This document shows positions 34,261-45,900 of a DNA stretch of 64,000 bases, in pieces; the first letter of the stretch is position 1, and each line of letters opens with the position of its first letter. A program made the translations under genes and the position numbers. The notes beneath the pieces are model-generated. The model was not told where the DNA came from, ran no database searches, and saw only the letters and a list, made by a program, of their open reading frames with translations. The stretch is from Rhypophila decipiens (taxonomy: Eukaryota > Ascomycota > Sordariomycetes > Sordariales > Naviculisporaceae): contig MU858068.1 in NCBI GenBank assembly GCA_033297075.1, positions 124,001 to 188,000 of the forward strand, written 5' to 3'.

Positions 34261-34710
34261 ATGAGTAGGATGGCACAGATGTAAGATTTCCTTTCCGTTA
34301 TTCCCGGCCACAATATTGAGAATCTCGGCACTCACATATCCGAATGAGTAAGCAACCACCTCTGGACTCGAGATGAGCCAGGCACGACAACCAAAGCAGG
34401 CATAACACTCGCCATCATCCTCGGCACTACCGTCGGTGGGCTGTCACTCCTATTTGCAGTCATGGGGATATGGCTGTATATCAGATACAGGAGAATCAAG
34501 AGAGAACGGGCAGCAGCTGAGGAGGCGGACGGGGGACGACCTATCGCTCCGGAGAACAGGAAAAGTGCAGACACCATGATTGACTACTCGAGAGAGATAC
34601 AGCTGAATGATTTATCTGAGCGAGGGAACGGAGCGGTTGGTCAACAGCATGAAGCGCAGAAGCAAGTGGTGGAAAATGGGCATGAGAGGAGGGAAGCGGC
34701 TGCTGTATGA
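34261..34710 (+). CDS. predicted small single-pass membrane protein
   Basis: Two proposed exons: 34261-34280 and 34353-34710, 125 aa. The 72-nt intron is GTAAGA...CTCAC...GTAAG, and splicing restores the frame at an Ile codon. A short N-terminus (MSRMAQ, then NHLWTRDEPGTTTKAG) precedes one TM helix (ITLAIILGTTVGGLSLLFAVMGIWLYI). A basic stop-transfer segment follows (RYRRIKRERAA) and then a polar cytosolic tail. The TM-plus-basic-tail form is common at the C-terminus of fungal surface proteins, so this could instead be the last exon of a larger gene. The AAG acceptor is weak. Exon 2 is convincing; exon 1 is tentative. Confidence 0.5.
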
Positions 34711-35468
34711 TTATGAGCGATTATTGTGGGCAATGTCAACCTTACCCATCATTGATCAAGGAGGGAAGGAAGAGACAATTCTAGATATGGTCATACTCGT
34801 TGGAAGGAGACAATGTGGACGGTAGTGCGTGCTTCCAGCAAATAATGGTATATGATCTTCTACCCATTTCATACACCATTTTTGTAATTGTCGAGTTGGG
34901 AGCAGCTTCCAATCAGTAACGTGTCAAGCTGGTCCGGGTCGCCGGCGGTCTAGGGATCTGATGATCGGATATGTGTGGTGACAGTGAACATTGGCAGAAG
35001 TGCTGTTCATCGGAGTTCCAAACTCCAATGTTGAGTGTCAGGGAAGGAGCCACTGGGTTCACCGAACTTGTGGTCTCCACTTGTTGCTTCCCTTACACCT
35101 TCTCTCGACCGTTGCTTCGGCCGTTTCCGATTACCGCTCTGCGTCTGGACCTGGGCATCGTGCCTTCCTGTTTTCACCGTGATCAAGAAAACCTGCTCAC
35201 TCCCGGTCATCGGCCGGTGTGTTCAGTCAAGAGGCGTCCCTTCCTCTTGACATTGACCCACCCGGCTCGCAGGACAAGATAAATGGCGGAATTCTTCCAA
35301 GTTCCAACCTTTTCACACTCTCCAACCTTCAAGTCCGTCTTCGATCCATCCACTCTCGGTCACCAGCCTCTTTTGCAATCCAACAGCTCGCTTTAATCAA
35401 CTGCCAACCCTCCTCAGCATTGAACCCAATTCCATATTCAAGCTCAAACTGCAATCCAAATCACCAAA
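34711..35468. other. intergenic, 0.76 kb
   Basis: Promoter and C-rich leader (35225-35465) of the secreted-protein gene. Small overlapping frames here show no domain. Confidence 0.4.
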
Positions 35469-35876
35469 ATGAAGTCCGCCATTACCTTCACAACTCTCAC
35501 CCTTTCCGTCGCCAACATGGCCTCAGGCTCCAAGTACCTCGACACTCGCACCAGTGGCGACCTCCAAAGCTGTATCCTCAGAACGTACGCTGCCGAGGAC
35601 TGCGTTGGCGAGGAACGCAACGGATACATCTATTCGCCTTCGACCCAGGGTTGCCGAGGCTGCGGCGATATTCAAGGCTACTGGACTGCCTTCAGTCTCC
35701 AGGGAGATTGCACGGATGGTACAGTTTTTCTGTATGGTGAGAGCGCTTGCGCCGGAAATTCCACATTCGTTCCTTTCGACAACCCCGGTGCCATCGAAAC
35801 TTGCTACATGATCAATACCCTGGACCTGGTCAATAATACTACTTGGGTCTCGCTGCAGCCATGCTTCGGCCTGTAA
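35469..35876 (+). CDS. small secreted cysteine-rich protein
   Basis: A single exon of 135 codons. The N-terminal signal peptide is MKSAITFTTLTLSVANMASGS, with a likely cut near residues 19-21. The mature part holds eight cysteines (positions 35, 45, 62, 65, 81, 94, 112 and 132), an even number as expected for four disulfides, with the pair GCRGCG in the middle. N-glycosylation sequons occur at N97 and N122/N123. No domain is recognised. Size, secretion and cysteine content match the class of small secreted proteins that includes candidate effectors and antimicrobial proteins in fungi; the role here is unknown. The leader is C-rich and the ATG context (CCAAAATG) is good. Confidence 0.85.
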   Translation: MKSAITFTTLTLSVANMASGSKYLDTRTSGDLQSCILRTYAAEDCVGEERNGYIYSPSTQGCRGCGDIQGYWTAFSLQGDCTDGTVFLYGESACAGNSTFVPFDNPGAIETCYMINTLDLVNNTTWVSLQPCFGL

Positions 35877-36342
35877 GACTTTGGCAAGTGGGCTCAGTGA
35901 TCAAACAAGAAACAAGGTATGTGCTGTGCCGAGATTGTTGACTCAATCCCGCAAATGGCTAAATCTTTGTTATAACAATATCAGGGACAAACTAGGACCC
36001 TTTCCACATTTTCCGTTTGATTTCGACCTTGTCTTGTCTTTCAAGTCGGCCTTCTGTTTGGAATGACACCCATCGGGGATGTCAACAATGCACATCATTA
36101 CATCTCAACATATTTGCTGCACAGTGGAATGGTAGAAAGGGACCCGGATGATGGATTCTACTTAGATGACTTGGGCCACCTGGTAGGATAAACTATAATG
36201 TTAGAGGCCAAGATGAAGGAAGATGCATTGCATGTATGACTATTAGATCCAGGCAGCTTGATCACACAATAACACAATCTCGATATTTCCTGCAACCTTT
36301 GATCCAAATGAGTTGCCTGGTTTCTATGGGCACCCAACTGAA
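35877..36342. other. intergenic, 0.47 kb, between convergent genes
   Basis: Shared 3' flank of the secreted-protein gene and the EthD gene. Nothing else is seen. Confidence 0.4.
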
Positions 36343-36832
36343 TCAACCACTCTTAGTAACAAATGTCTCCCCGAGAACGACAATCTTGGTCTTGCTGGGG
36401 TCAACAACCTTGGCCTCTGCCTCCTGAATCTTCACCAAGGTATCCGGCTGCATCATGACCCCGATATACGCCTTGAAGGCCGCCTCATCGGCCCAGTCGA
36501 GTTTGGAGATGCAGTCCCAATCTGCGTCGGCCTGGGTTCCCATTCCCGCCACGACAATAGCCGGGGTGGTGGGGTTGAGTTCAGAGTTGCCTTCTGCTCT
36601 GGGGCCCTCCTGCAGCATTCGAGAGATCATGTTAGATATGCAACAACGAAGGATCTGGAGTTTGTTGAGTGATGCTCACAATCCGCTTGATATAGTTTCG
36701 TGTATGGCTGGACGGAAAGTGCTCGCCTGTGAGCTCCTTGAGCAACGCAACGAGCTCTTCGCCGCCCTTGCAGAACCCGTCGGGGGTGGTGCCCTGCTTG
36801 CGGGTGTTGGTGATGAGGATTGAGTAGGTCAT
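36343..36832 (-). CDS. EthD-domain protein
   Basis: Two exons on the minus strand: 36832-36680 and 36609-36343, 139 aa. The 70-nt intron is GTGAGC...CTAAC...CTGCAG, phase 0. It reads MTYSILITNTRKQGTTPDGF, then GGEELVALLKELTGEHFPSSHTRNYIKR, a central PAIVVAGMGTQADADWDCISKLDWADEAAFKAYIG, and a C-terminal KIVVLGETFVT strand. This is the EthD ferredoxin-like alpha/beta barrel seen in small fungal dehydratase- or cyclase-like enzymes and in proteins of unknown role. His38 and His43 lie in the segment usually carrying active-site residues. Length is typical. No polyketide or terpene core enzyme is adjacent, so a pathway cannot be assigned. Confidence 0.87.
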
Positions 36833-39800
36833 TGTTGCTTTTTGCGGAAGTCTGTCGTTGACTTTCTCTGTTTCTTGACGGCTTGCTTTCTTGTGATGGT
36901 GAGGTCGTTTGTAAACTCCCCAAATCAATGGCAAAGGGAAAAGACGTGGAGAGTTGAGGTCCTCAGGAGAGATGAAAGTCCATCGGTCTCAGAGTCGTCT
37001 CAAGTTATATCCTTGTAGCCTCAACTCGTTGGTTCATGTTGATTTGATAAGCAGCCGTGCATTTGGAGACGGTGTGAACGAATTTTGGGGCAGAAACGGT
37101 GTAGGATGCAGGCGGTGAGATCCCATCGGCCTTGGGTCCGGACCTCGTTGGTGCCCAGTTTGGAAGTTGCGTTTCAATCTTATTGAGGAGTGATCGAACA
37201 TGCTCATGACACCAAAGATTGAATGAAATCACGACTTTAGCCGTTAGAGTATAGGGGTAGTGGGCATAGGAAGCAACTGCCAAGACGAATCATGTCTTGT
37301 CTCCCTTTCAAAGTCAGTTATGAAGATATCGTCTCTATTTAACCAAGTGGTGATTACTCCATTGAACAAGTGATGTTATTTATCACATTGGTGATCTACT
37401 ACAACGAGTTTGCTTGAGCTTTGTTGACAAACTCAGGAGTAGTTCTCTTCGGGTGCCAGAGCAAGCCAATTCGCCGACATTAAACATTAATCCGACAGCG
37501 ACGACAACGTTGATTGGCTGAAAAAGGTCAACCTTCCATACGGAGGCTTTCACCACCCCAAAGTGGACAAGCACGCCTCATTCACCATGCGAAGAACAAA
37601 GCTATACCCCGTACTTGGACAATTGTCTTGTGGTCTGTAATCTTCAAAGCAGAATAATATCTAGTTTTCACTCATGTCTCGCTCCTGTTGTATGGGACCC
37701 AGCGAGGTCGTCTAGGAAATGTATGTTGATATCTGATCTCTTATTCTCATCTCATAGCCCTGGCTTCTAGACACGCTACCGAACGATGGGCTATAAAAAT
37801 AAGGAGTTGCTGGTTTTGTAGACATCGGGTTGCTGTAAGACTTTTGGCTTTCGCCCTGGGTGAGAACCACACGCGTGTTAAATGGACTCATGATCCACTC
37901 TGAGACTCTCATAACCAGCTGTGACTCACGGTTCAACCCTTCACTTTGGTTAGGGGCATCATCGCCAGGAACTCTGACGGACAGCCTCTGACGTCTGATC
38001 AAGTTGGGAGATGTAACTCGGGGAATGGGCAGTTGGGCACCCCCAGTCCAGTGGAGACTGTGGGCGTCAAGTAGTGTACACTACCGCACAAGAGGCTGTT
38101 CCCATTCAGTATATGACCGTCAGGAACGATTCAAAAACATCACCACGGCAGAACGGCTCTCAGTTAACCATCATGCGTCCCCTCTCTATGATTCACGTAC
38201 CTTGCAGAACGATCATCATCCGCGTCTCAAGTTGCTCGACCACCTCACTCGGTATACGGGTACTGGAAGTAAGCTGTAACGTAAGAAATGATTGAAGTCC
38301 GGCCGTATTTCAGTTCATGATACCGTCATGACTTGGAGTGATGAATGAGTATCTCGAGATGCTGTGACCAGCATTCTTGCAACATCTCGACATTACATCT
38401 CCAGTACCGTGGCGTTGTCCGGATACAGCTGCCTCCGAATTCGAGCGGCCTCTTTACATAAGATGAGCAATTTGTCCCCCCATTGGGTATTACCCTGACT
38501 GTACAGATACATAGGAGGGGAATGTGGCAGGGGACGAGCCGGGGAGCCGGGCATTCAGCCCTATCGTCTACCCAGCTGGTACATGTCCGTTCTCGTCATC
38601 AACCGCTCCTCGACCAACGCCCTTGCTTCGGGTCCTATTCGGTCCTCCAGCCGCAATTCAGTTTGCGAGGGCGTTGCTGGCGTTATTGGTGGAAGAGGTG
38701 GATCGTTGTCGTTCTCTAGTCATGGACGCTCCAACCTAAAAATTGGACAAATCCTCGATCCTCGATCCTCGTCTTGGCAAGTCCCGGCGTGAATCTTGCA
38801 GCCTGCGCTCCCCCCTTTCTCCTTTGTTTCTTTTGTCGGTCAACAAAGAAACGGTGCTTTGATATAAATATGGCTCAGATACGAGTTGCACGATCATACG
38901 ATTTCTGTCTTTTGTTCTTTTATTATTAATCCCATTGTCACCGAAGACTTCATTGTTCTGGCAGTCGCGGACCAGCCACAGCAATGACCTGGAATCGGGA
39001 CTTCCATTTATTCTTCGTCTGTGCGCCACCCGTATCGCGCCGTCTGCTCGGGAACAAACGGCACCGTCCATCTTTGGACCCCAGCTCCCCCAAGACAAGA
39101 CGGCTGCACCATGACGTAGTTGTTGGAGAAACCTGAACCTCCACTGCCGTTGTGGAGTTGCTGTGTCGCGCTTGGTCGCGTTCGTTCCATCTCATCTCCA
39201 CCATTCCATCCCATTTGCCTTCTTCGTTATGTTTTTGCTGATGAGTAAACCTGGTGTCGCTTGGAAAATACAAATCTCATGATTTGAAAAAAAGTCCCGT
39301 GTTCAAGTCACTTGCCCTTGATGATTGCTGAGTATGCTGTGCATCCAAGTTTATTTTAACATGGTATTTTCAGGTTTTCGTGGACCCTTGGAAATGACCC
39401 ATCTTGTTGGAATCCTTTCATAACCGATCAGGGCTCTCAACCACTGGGAACTAACCGATGTGAGGGTGGGGGTGTGAGACGAATCTTTGCGGTGGTGGCC
39501 CTGTAAAGGCTGCATTATCAGGCGATCTTGGAGCCCTAGAACGGTCTAGACCTCCAAGATCCTTCCTTCCCCCCTCCCTTTCTTCAGAACCCTGGACCTC
39601 GTGCTTTCCCAGAATCAAGGATACAGGCCCTTGGACACACTTGCATCATTGTGGACCCCTTCTCCGCCGGGCCGTCGCAAAGTCAGTGCAACCGTAGGAA
39701 AATGGACCCCTATTTGCTGGGTGGACATTACACTACTGTATCCATACCGTAACAATCAATTCCGTACCTGCCAAGTATACAGTCTGCCCATTCTTGTGTA

Positions 39801-42800
39801 TCAGAGGTTGACCACTCAACCCCCTCGTAGTGACTAAACAACAACATATGAAAAGGGGAAAAGGAGGAGTTGAACCCTTCGTGCATATTGTGTTCTGATC
39901 GCATTAACCACTTCTTGTTACACGTAAGCAAGTTTTACACTTTGAGCATCTCCAATACGACACCTGGACAGTCTTATACCGTGGCGCTCACATTGATATC
40001 GTTGATCCCTCCTCTCGGAATTGGATCTATCAACGGTGAGAATCGTGCCAGCCACTTACCAAATACCTCGAATCTTGCTCCAGGAGAGACGGGTCCTCGA
40101 CTTGTTGACACGCACATGCGATGACTGGACCCTCAGCCGCCGCCTTCACGGTGTAGATACAGTCGATACGGCTCAAGATGACTAGGTCTTGTTCGAGTAA
40201 GGCAAAGATTGTGACTCTTTGGTGACTGATGAGTCTGCTGTTGTTCCGACTTTTCCAGGAGACCCGGAGTACATGTATGGGACAGATATGAGCGTACAGT
40301 ACAGGTGCGTATTCGTATAGCCACGTACCGTATCGATAGTGCGGGTTAGGACCTCCCGCCCGCCTATGACGTTGTTCCCCCACCCATCTTAGTGCTAAAC
40401 TCCAGCCGTTTTTGTTCAAGCGCGTGGCAGTCAACTCGAATTTGGTCAAATTTTCAAAAATAGTACGAGTAGGACTCGAGTTGAGATTACACGTAAATAT
40501 TGGATCTTTTGGATTTTCCCTGTACCGTATAAGGATACGTGAATGACTAGGCGCCTCGAGTCCTCCAAACACCTCAACTGCATGTTCGAGACAATCGTCT
40601 AAGCTGCAGTTGCACCAAATTCTGCGGTGATACAGGAGCCTTCACCTTCTCCTTGCTGTGCCATTAATGACGACATGTGACGCAAATTCTGTGTAGAACC
40701 GCTGGATAGTGTTAGTGCTTCGCTTGCACCAAGTCATCATCATATCGGCAGGCGACGGTGGTCGAGCTGAGAAATGTGCGGTGAAAAGGGGCTAAGCTCG
40801 CGCTGCTCGCAGGCTCACTGATCCCCAGTTCCAACTTGCACGCATTGGGGCGGTCTCGGCCAGGTTCTAGAATTATCTTTCCTCAAGCCTTGGGGCACCT
40901 GCATCATATTCTGTAGATCATTTCTTTGTTCAGGTCGGTGTCATGGAGAGAAACGGAAGGAAGCGTTGTCAATAATCTGATAATCTGCGTGCCCGAATCA
41001 TCACAGCAGACCGGGAAATACCTGCATAGTACTTGCCTCTTTTGACGTCTCCGCCGCCCCGACGCAAACAAAAGGAGAATATTTCCTCAAATTTACACTA
41101 GGTAGCAATAGAGCGTGGGGAAAGAAGGAGAAGGTGGTGTAACCTTTTGGTGAAGATCGCCGACATGGTGGAGGATGGGCTTTTTTTCTCTTCTTCCATT
41201 GACCGGAACCGCGTCTTGACACTTGAGATCTTCCCATATTGACCCCCGAAACTTCTATTTCCCCTATTCATGTCAATTCGGGGACCCATCCAGCACCGCG
41301 TCCCTGTGTGCATCTCGGGCCATGACATGAGTGTGGCCCGAGTGGCTGCTGTCAGGTCATCTCAACGCCCCCACCTCTGCACACCCCCATGTGGCATTAC
41401 CTCGTCATCGACTTTGTCAAAATGATCTGAAAGTTCCCCACCGCTCTTCCCTTTCCCATAGTGCCGTGTCACGAACCGCATGCACGACAAGATAAAAAAA
41501 ACCCAATAGTGTAATTTGCCTGGAAGAATGCAGCCAGACGAATAAACGAATAGTTTATTATCCCATTTAGTGTAAATTCTTTTTTGTCCCTGAAGATTGT
41601 TCATCTCGACGGCTACTTACCCCCTCTTGTTCGCCGGTTACGGATACCTGATCATCCTAGCGCATACCAAAACGGATTCGGCCAGGTTTCTGATCGCACG
41701 TCATTGAGTGATCGTCCCGACTTTAGACTGCACCCTCAGACATCACTGTCCGTTCACTTTGGAGCGGTGTAAGAAGTTAAAAAGAGAGGCGCAGAGGTTT
41801 CTGGGTGCCACATTTTCTGCATCCATACCGGCTGCTTCGAGTCCGTTTCGCAGCAGATACGACATCGTCAACGCCTCTTCCCTTATTTGATAGGACTCGA
41901 GTCGAGGCACCCAGCCGTTCAGCTAGCTGAGAAACCGTGAACCACTTGCTCTCCTGGGAGTGACGCTGCAGGAATAGCCGAAAATCAGGCAGCCTCTTGT
42001 GTCTTGCCAGAGACGCTGGGCTACGCAATAAGGCTGTGTTTGTTGTCTGTGTTTAAATTAAGCATTGACAAGCGCACTCTGACGACATCATTTCACGCCA
42101 TTTTCCTCCGAACTGCAAACTTGCGGCCACGTTACGGAGAACTGGTGTATTTCGTGCTTCAGAGGTACGTGATTGTATTGGAAAGACAGCTCCCGGGCGT
42201 CAAGTCGTGGTACATCTATCTGCCCTGGTACGTGTACACGTGTACCGTACAAGGTGCCGGGTTGGGGGACCCGTTTTCAAGTACTGTACGTATGGACCAG
42301 CCCACAGGGGCGAACGCTGAAGCCGGCGGGACAGGGGCTGGCGATTCAAAGTCTCCACCTCCGCGTCAGGGCCCCACCGGTGCGGTACCGTATGGGTACC
42401 ATTTCACGACCATACCCTCCTCGTCCTTGCAGCTCCTCCAACCCACACCTTCTCTCTCCTTTACCGCTTTTGTTTCGAGACGCCCTAAAAGACAACTTGA
42501 CCCCTGATCACTACCTTCGCCGTCTTCCGACCTCCATTCTGCGCGCATCTGTATTCTGATGCATATTATTTCACAACTTTTAGACCTACGGACTTTGATA
42601 CCCCTTCTCGCCCTCGATTTAATATTACATCTCGCGTAATCGAGTCCCTTGAGTTTTATTTCGACGCTGAGCCTCGATCCAACACCACGAAGGATACTCG
42701 ATCTCGACTGGCCGTTTAACCCGAGCAATACTAACTACAACACGCCAAAAGACACGAAAAAGGACCCAAATACCCAAAATTCCAGACCTAGGCTCACGTA

Positions 42801-42936
42801 TTAGACGCCGCCGGACCATGCGCTCATAGAACAGGGAAGCAAAGTCCTGTGCGGAAATAAAGACGGTCTCCCGAGACATCGACTCTCGTCATTGCCATAG
42901 CCTGAGGGCCCAAGATATCACATATACAGTCTTCCG
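36833..42936. other. 6.1 kb stretch without a supported gene
   Basis: Frames on both strands are short, overlap each other and have no recognisable domain, signal peptide or splice continuity. The two longest (40030-40572 minus and 42004-42507 plus) are listed under rejected items. The last 0.5 kb (42440-42936) is C-rich and likely the leader of the phosphatase gene. GTAC-rich words occur near 40290-40330 and 42225-42292. No tRNA or rRNA was found by eye. Confidence 0.45.
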
Positions 42937-45900
42937 ATGATGGTGCCTCCAGAGCACCACGACCGCACCGCATATTTCACCATGAAGACGTCGAGTATTG
43001 CCCTACCGGGCTCGGCGAATCCTCATTCTCGCAACAATTCCCAATCCTTTTTCCCCACGAAACCATCGAATACCCCCCTGGCTTCCCCGCGAGCCTCATA
43101 TTCGGTTGGACAACCGTATCCGCCTAGCCACTCCCCGGGCATAGGACGAATTGGCGCCCAAGATGGCCATGCCCGGGCACCGAGTCCCAATTACTTCGGC
43201 CTCACGGTCGAGCCAGCCGCTGACCCACGCGATTCGGCATTCGTGCCCCACGACAACTGGAGCTCTCCTACGTCTTCGGTAAGGTCATTTGCCGCTGCGA
43301 TACCGAAGCAGCTGCCTTTAGATGCGAATCCAGAGTTCGAGGCCTTCAGACGGCAGGTGGACGCGAATAAGGGAAGGCCTGGTTTTAGTTTGACCTCGAG
43401 CTTCAACCTGTCGCTAGGAAACACGCACACGCCTTTGGCCTCGACTCCCTCTGCGGCGCCACGGCCACAGCCTCCGAAGTGGATTCCGTCAGGAGCATGT
43501 GCAGGATCGGGTGAGAATTTCAAGGCAAACGTCGAGCACAAGAGTCAAAAAGACAATGACGCCGACAGCCTCAAGGATTCAGCATATGTGTCTGGGGATT
43601 CGAAACGGAACTCGGAAGCATCGCTCAACGCGCCCTCCTTCTTTAATATGGGGAGACACGAGTCTCCAGCACAACTGCACCTCCCCTTTGGCGCTCCAGA
43701 CCGCCCGCGCTCTCAAGCCTCTCTTTCACGGGTCGAGGACCGGCATCCTAGGCTGTCGCTGGTTGGTGGGAGGACCGCGCCGTTTAGTCCTGGCTTGGCG
43801 GCGAAACAGAGAGCAGACACCCTCCCTTCTGTGGCGGACAGTGAAGGCCCTCACTGGATGACACCGAGCCAACTGAGGGACCTGCTCATGGGCGGCCATG
43901 CGGACGATATCCTGCTCCTGGATCTTAGGGTTTCCCCCCAGTTTGTGCAGGCCCGAGTGAAGGGCGCTCTGAATCTGTGCATACCAACCACGCTGTTGAA
44001 GAGGGCGACCTTCAACTTGCAAAAGCTCCAGCAGACCTTCCAGTCGGAAGGGGATCAGGAGCGGTTTGCCAACTGGCGTCAAACAAGCCACTTGGTCGTT
44101 TATGATGCATACTCGTCTGAGAAACGCGATGCCAGCTCCGCCATGAATACCATCAAGAAGTTCACCAATGAGGGCTACTCGGGCTCACCCAACATCCTCC
44201 GTGGTGGCTTCAAGGCCTTTGCCGAAGCGTACCCAGATCTCATTGACCAGTCTTCTGCCGGATCAAGCCCGCACACGTCACTGGGCGCCGGATCTGGCGG
44301 CTCCCGACCGAGTGTTGCTCCCGTCATCGGAGGTGTCTTGCTTCCCATGGGAGGCAACCAGCCGAATCCATTCTTCAACAACATTCGACAGAATCAAGAC
44401 CTGGTTGATGGTGTCGGGCAGATGGATATTGGTGTATCCTCGAGCGTAGACAAGGCCATTCTGCCCCGCTGGCTGAAAGAGGCGGCGGAAACAGCTGATC
44501 ACGGAAAGAAGGTATCGGACAAGTTTTTGCGGATCGAGTTGACAGAGCAAGCGCGAATGAAGGACGCTTTATCCGTCCCGAACGGTACCGGACCCAGCGA
44601 CCCCAAGACCAAAGCGGCCAAGGTCAGGTTGTCCGGCATCGAGAATGGCGTCAAGAATAGGTACAAGGACATCTTGCCTTTTGAGCATGCCAGAGTGAAG
44701 CTCCAGGAACGGGCCTCGGGAGAGTGCGATTATGTCAACGCCAGCCACATCCAAGCCAGCCGAAGCCACAAGCGATACATTGCTAGCCAAGGTCCTTTGC
44801 CTGCCACCTTTGAGGACTTTTGGTCTGTAATCTGGGAACAGGATGTTCGGGTTATTGTCATGTTGACGGCTGAATCCGAAGGTGGCCAGCTAAAGTGTCA
44901 TCCGTATTGGAAAGGAAGGGACTTTGGGCCCATCAGACTTCGTGCTCTGTCGGAGAAGAAGGTCTCGCTTGATATTGACAAGCATCGATCCAGCTCGAGC
45001 ATTGGAGAGACGCCCTCGACCACTTCGACAGCATCGGCTCAGAATACCGAGGCATTTTCTTGGAACACGCAGGCAGAGACGGGCCGTCGACGTGCCAACA
45101 CCACCACGAGTCTACATCCTGGAGTTGCCACCAATGCTCAATCTCAGCAGCCAGCCAGCGCCACCGAGACCCCATATGTCATTATTCGCAAATTTGCCTT
45201 GAGCCACACTTCTCATCCCTTTTCCCCGATTCGCGAGATCACTCACTTGCACTATCCCTCCTGGCCTGATTTTGGCGCCCCTGCTCAACCGAGTCACCTG
45301 CTCGCGTTGGTTGAGCTTGCCAATGTTATGCAGCGATCTTCGCTCCCGGTCGATGTCCCCGTGGCTCTTGCTACCCGATCGAGCAGCAATGGAAGCTCCG
45401 AAGGCCGAGAGGGTGTGGTTGACCCGCTGACTGGACACCGGGCCGGAGCAACCAAGGGCGATTCTCTGCCCCTGCACTGGTATGATTCGCCCGAATCGAG
45501 CGAGCACCCTCGCCCAATGTTGGTGCACTGCTCAGCCGGTTGTGGAAGAACAGGCGCCTTCTGCACCGTCGACAGCGTCATTGACATGCTGAAGCGTCAA
45601 AGACTCCGCGACATGAAGAAGGCCAACAAGAGGATCAATGCACATGATCGTAGAGCTGCACGGCGGATGGACGAGGACCGGACGCGCACGGCTAAGCGCC
45701 AGGCGCGCGAACGGCCCGATATGGACGGGGACATTGCCATGGTTGATCCTCTGTCGCAATTCGAGATACCGAAATCAGATACAGATCATTCGGGGACCGA
45801 CGAAGATGCCACCAGGAGCAGCTCGGACGACGAGAAGAGCATTGACACGACCTGGTTGGACGACGACAGTATTGATCTCATTGCGAAGACGGTGGAGGAC

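Noticed and set aside
40030..40572. 180-codon minus-strand frame
   Set aside because: No domain, mixed composition with many rare residues, and no splice or promoter support. Its length is within chance for 6 kb of non-coding DNA.
42004..42507. 167-codon plus-strand frame upstream of the phosphatase gene
   Set aside because: Overlaps what looks like the C-rich leader; no recognisable domain; other frames are equally open.
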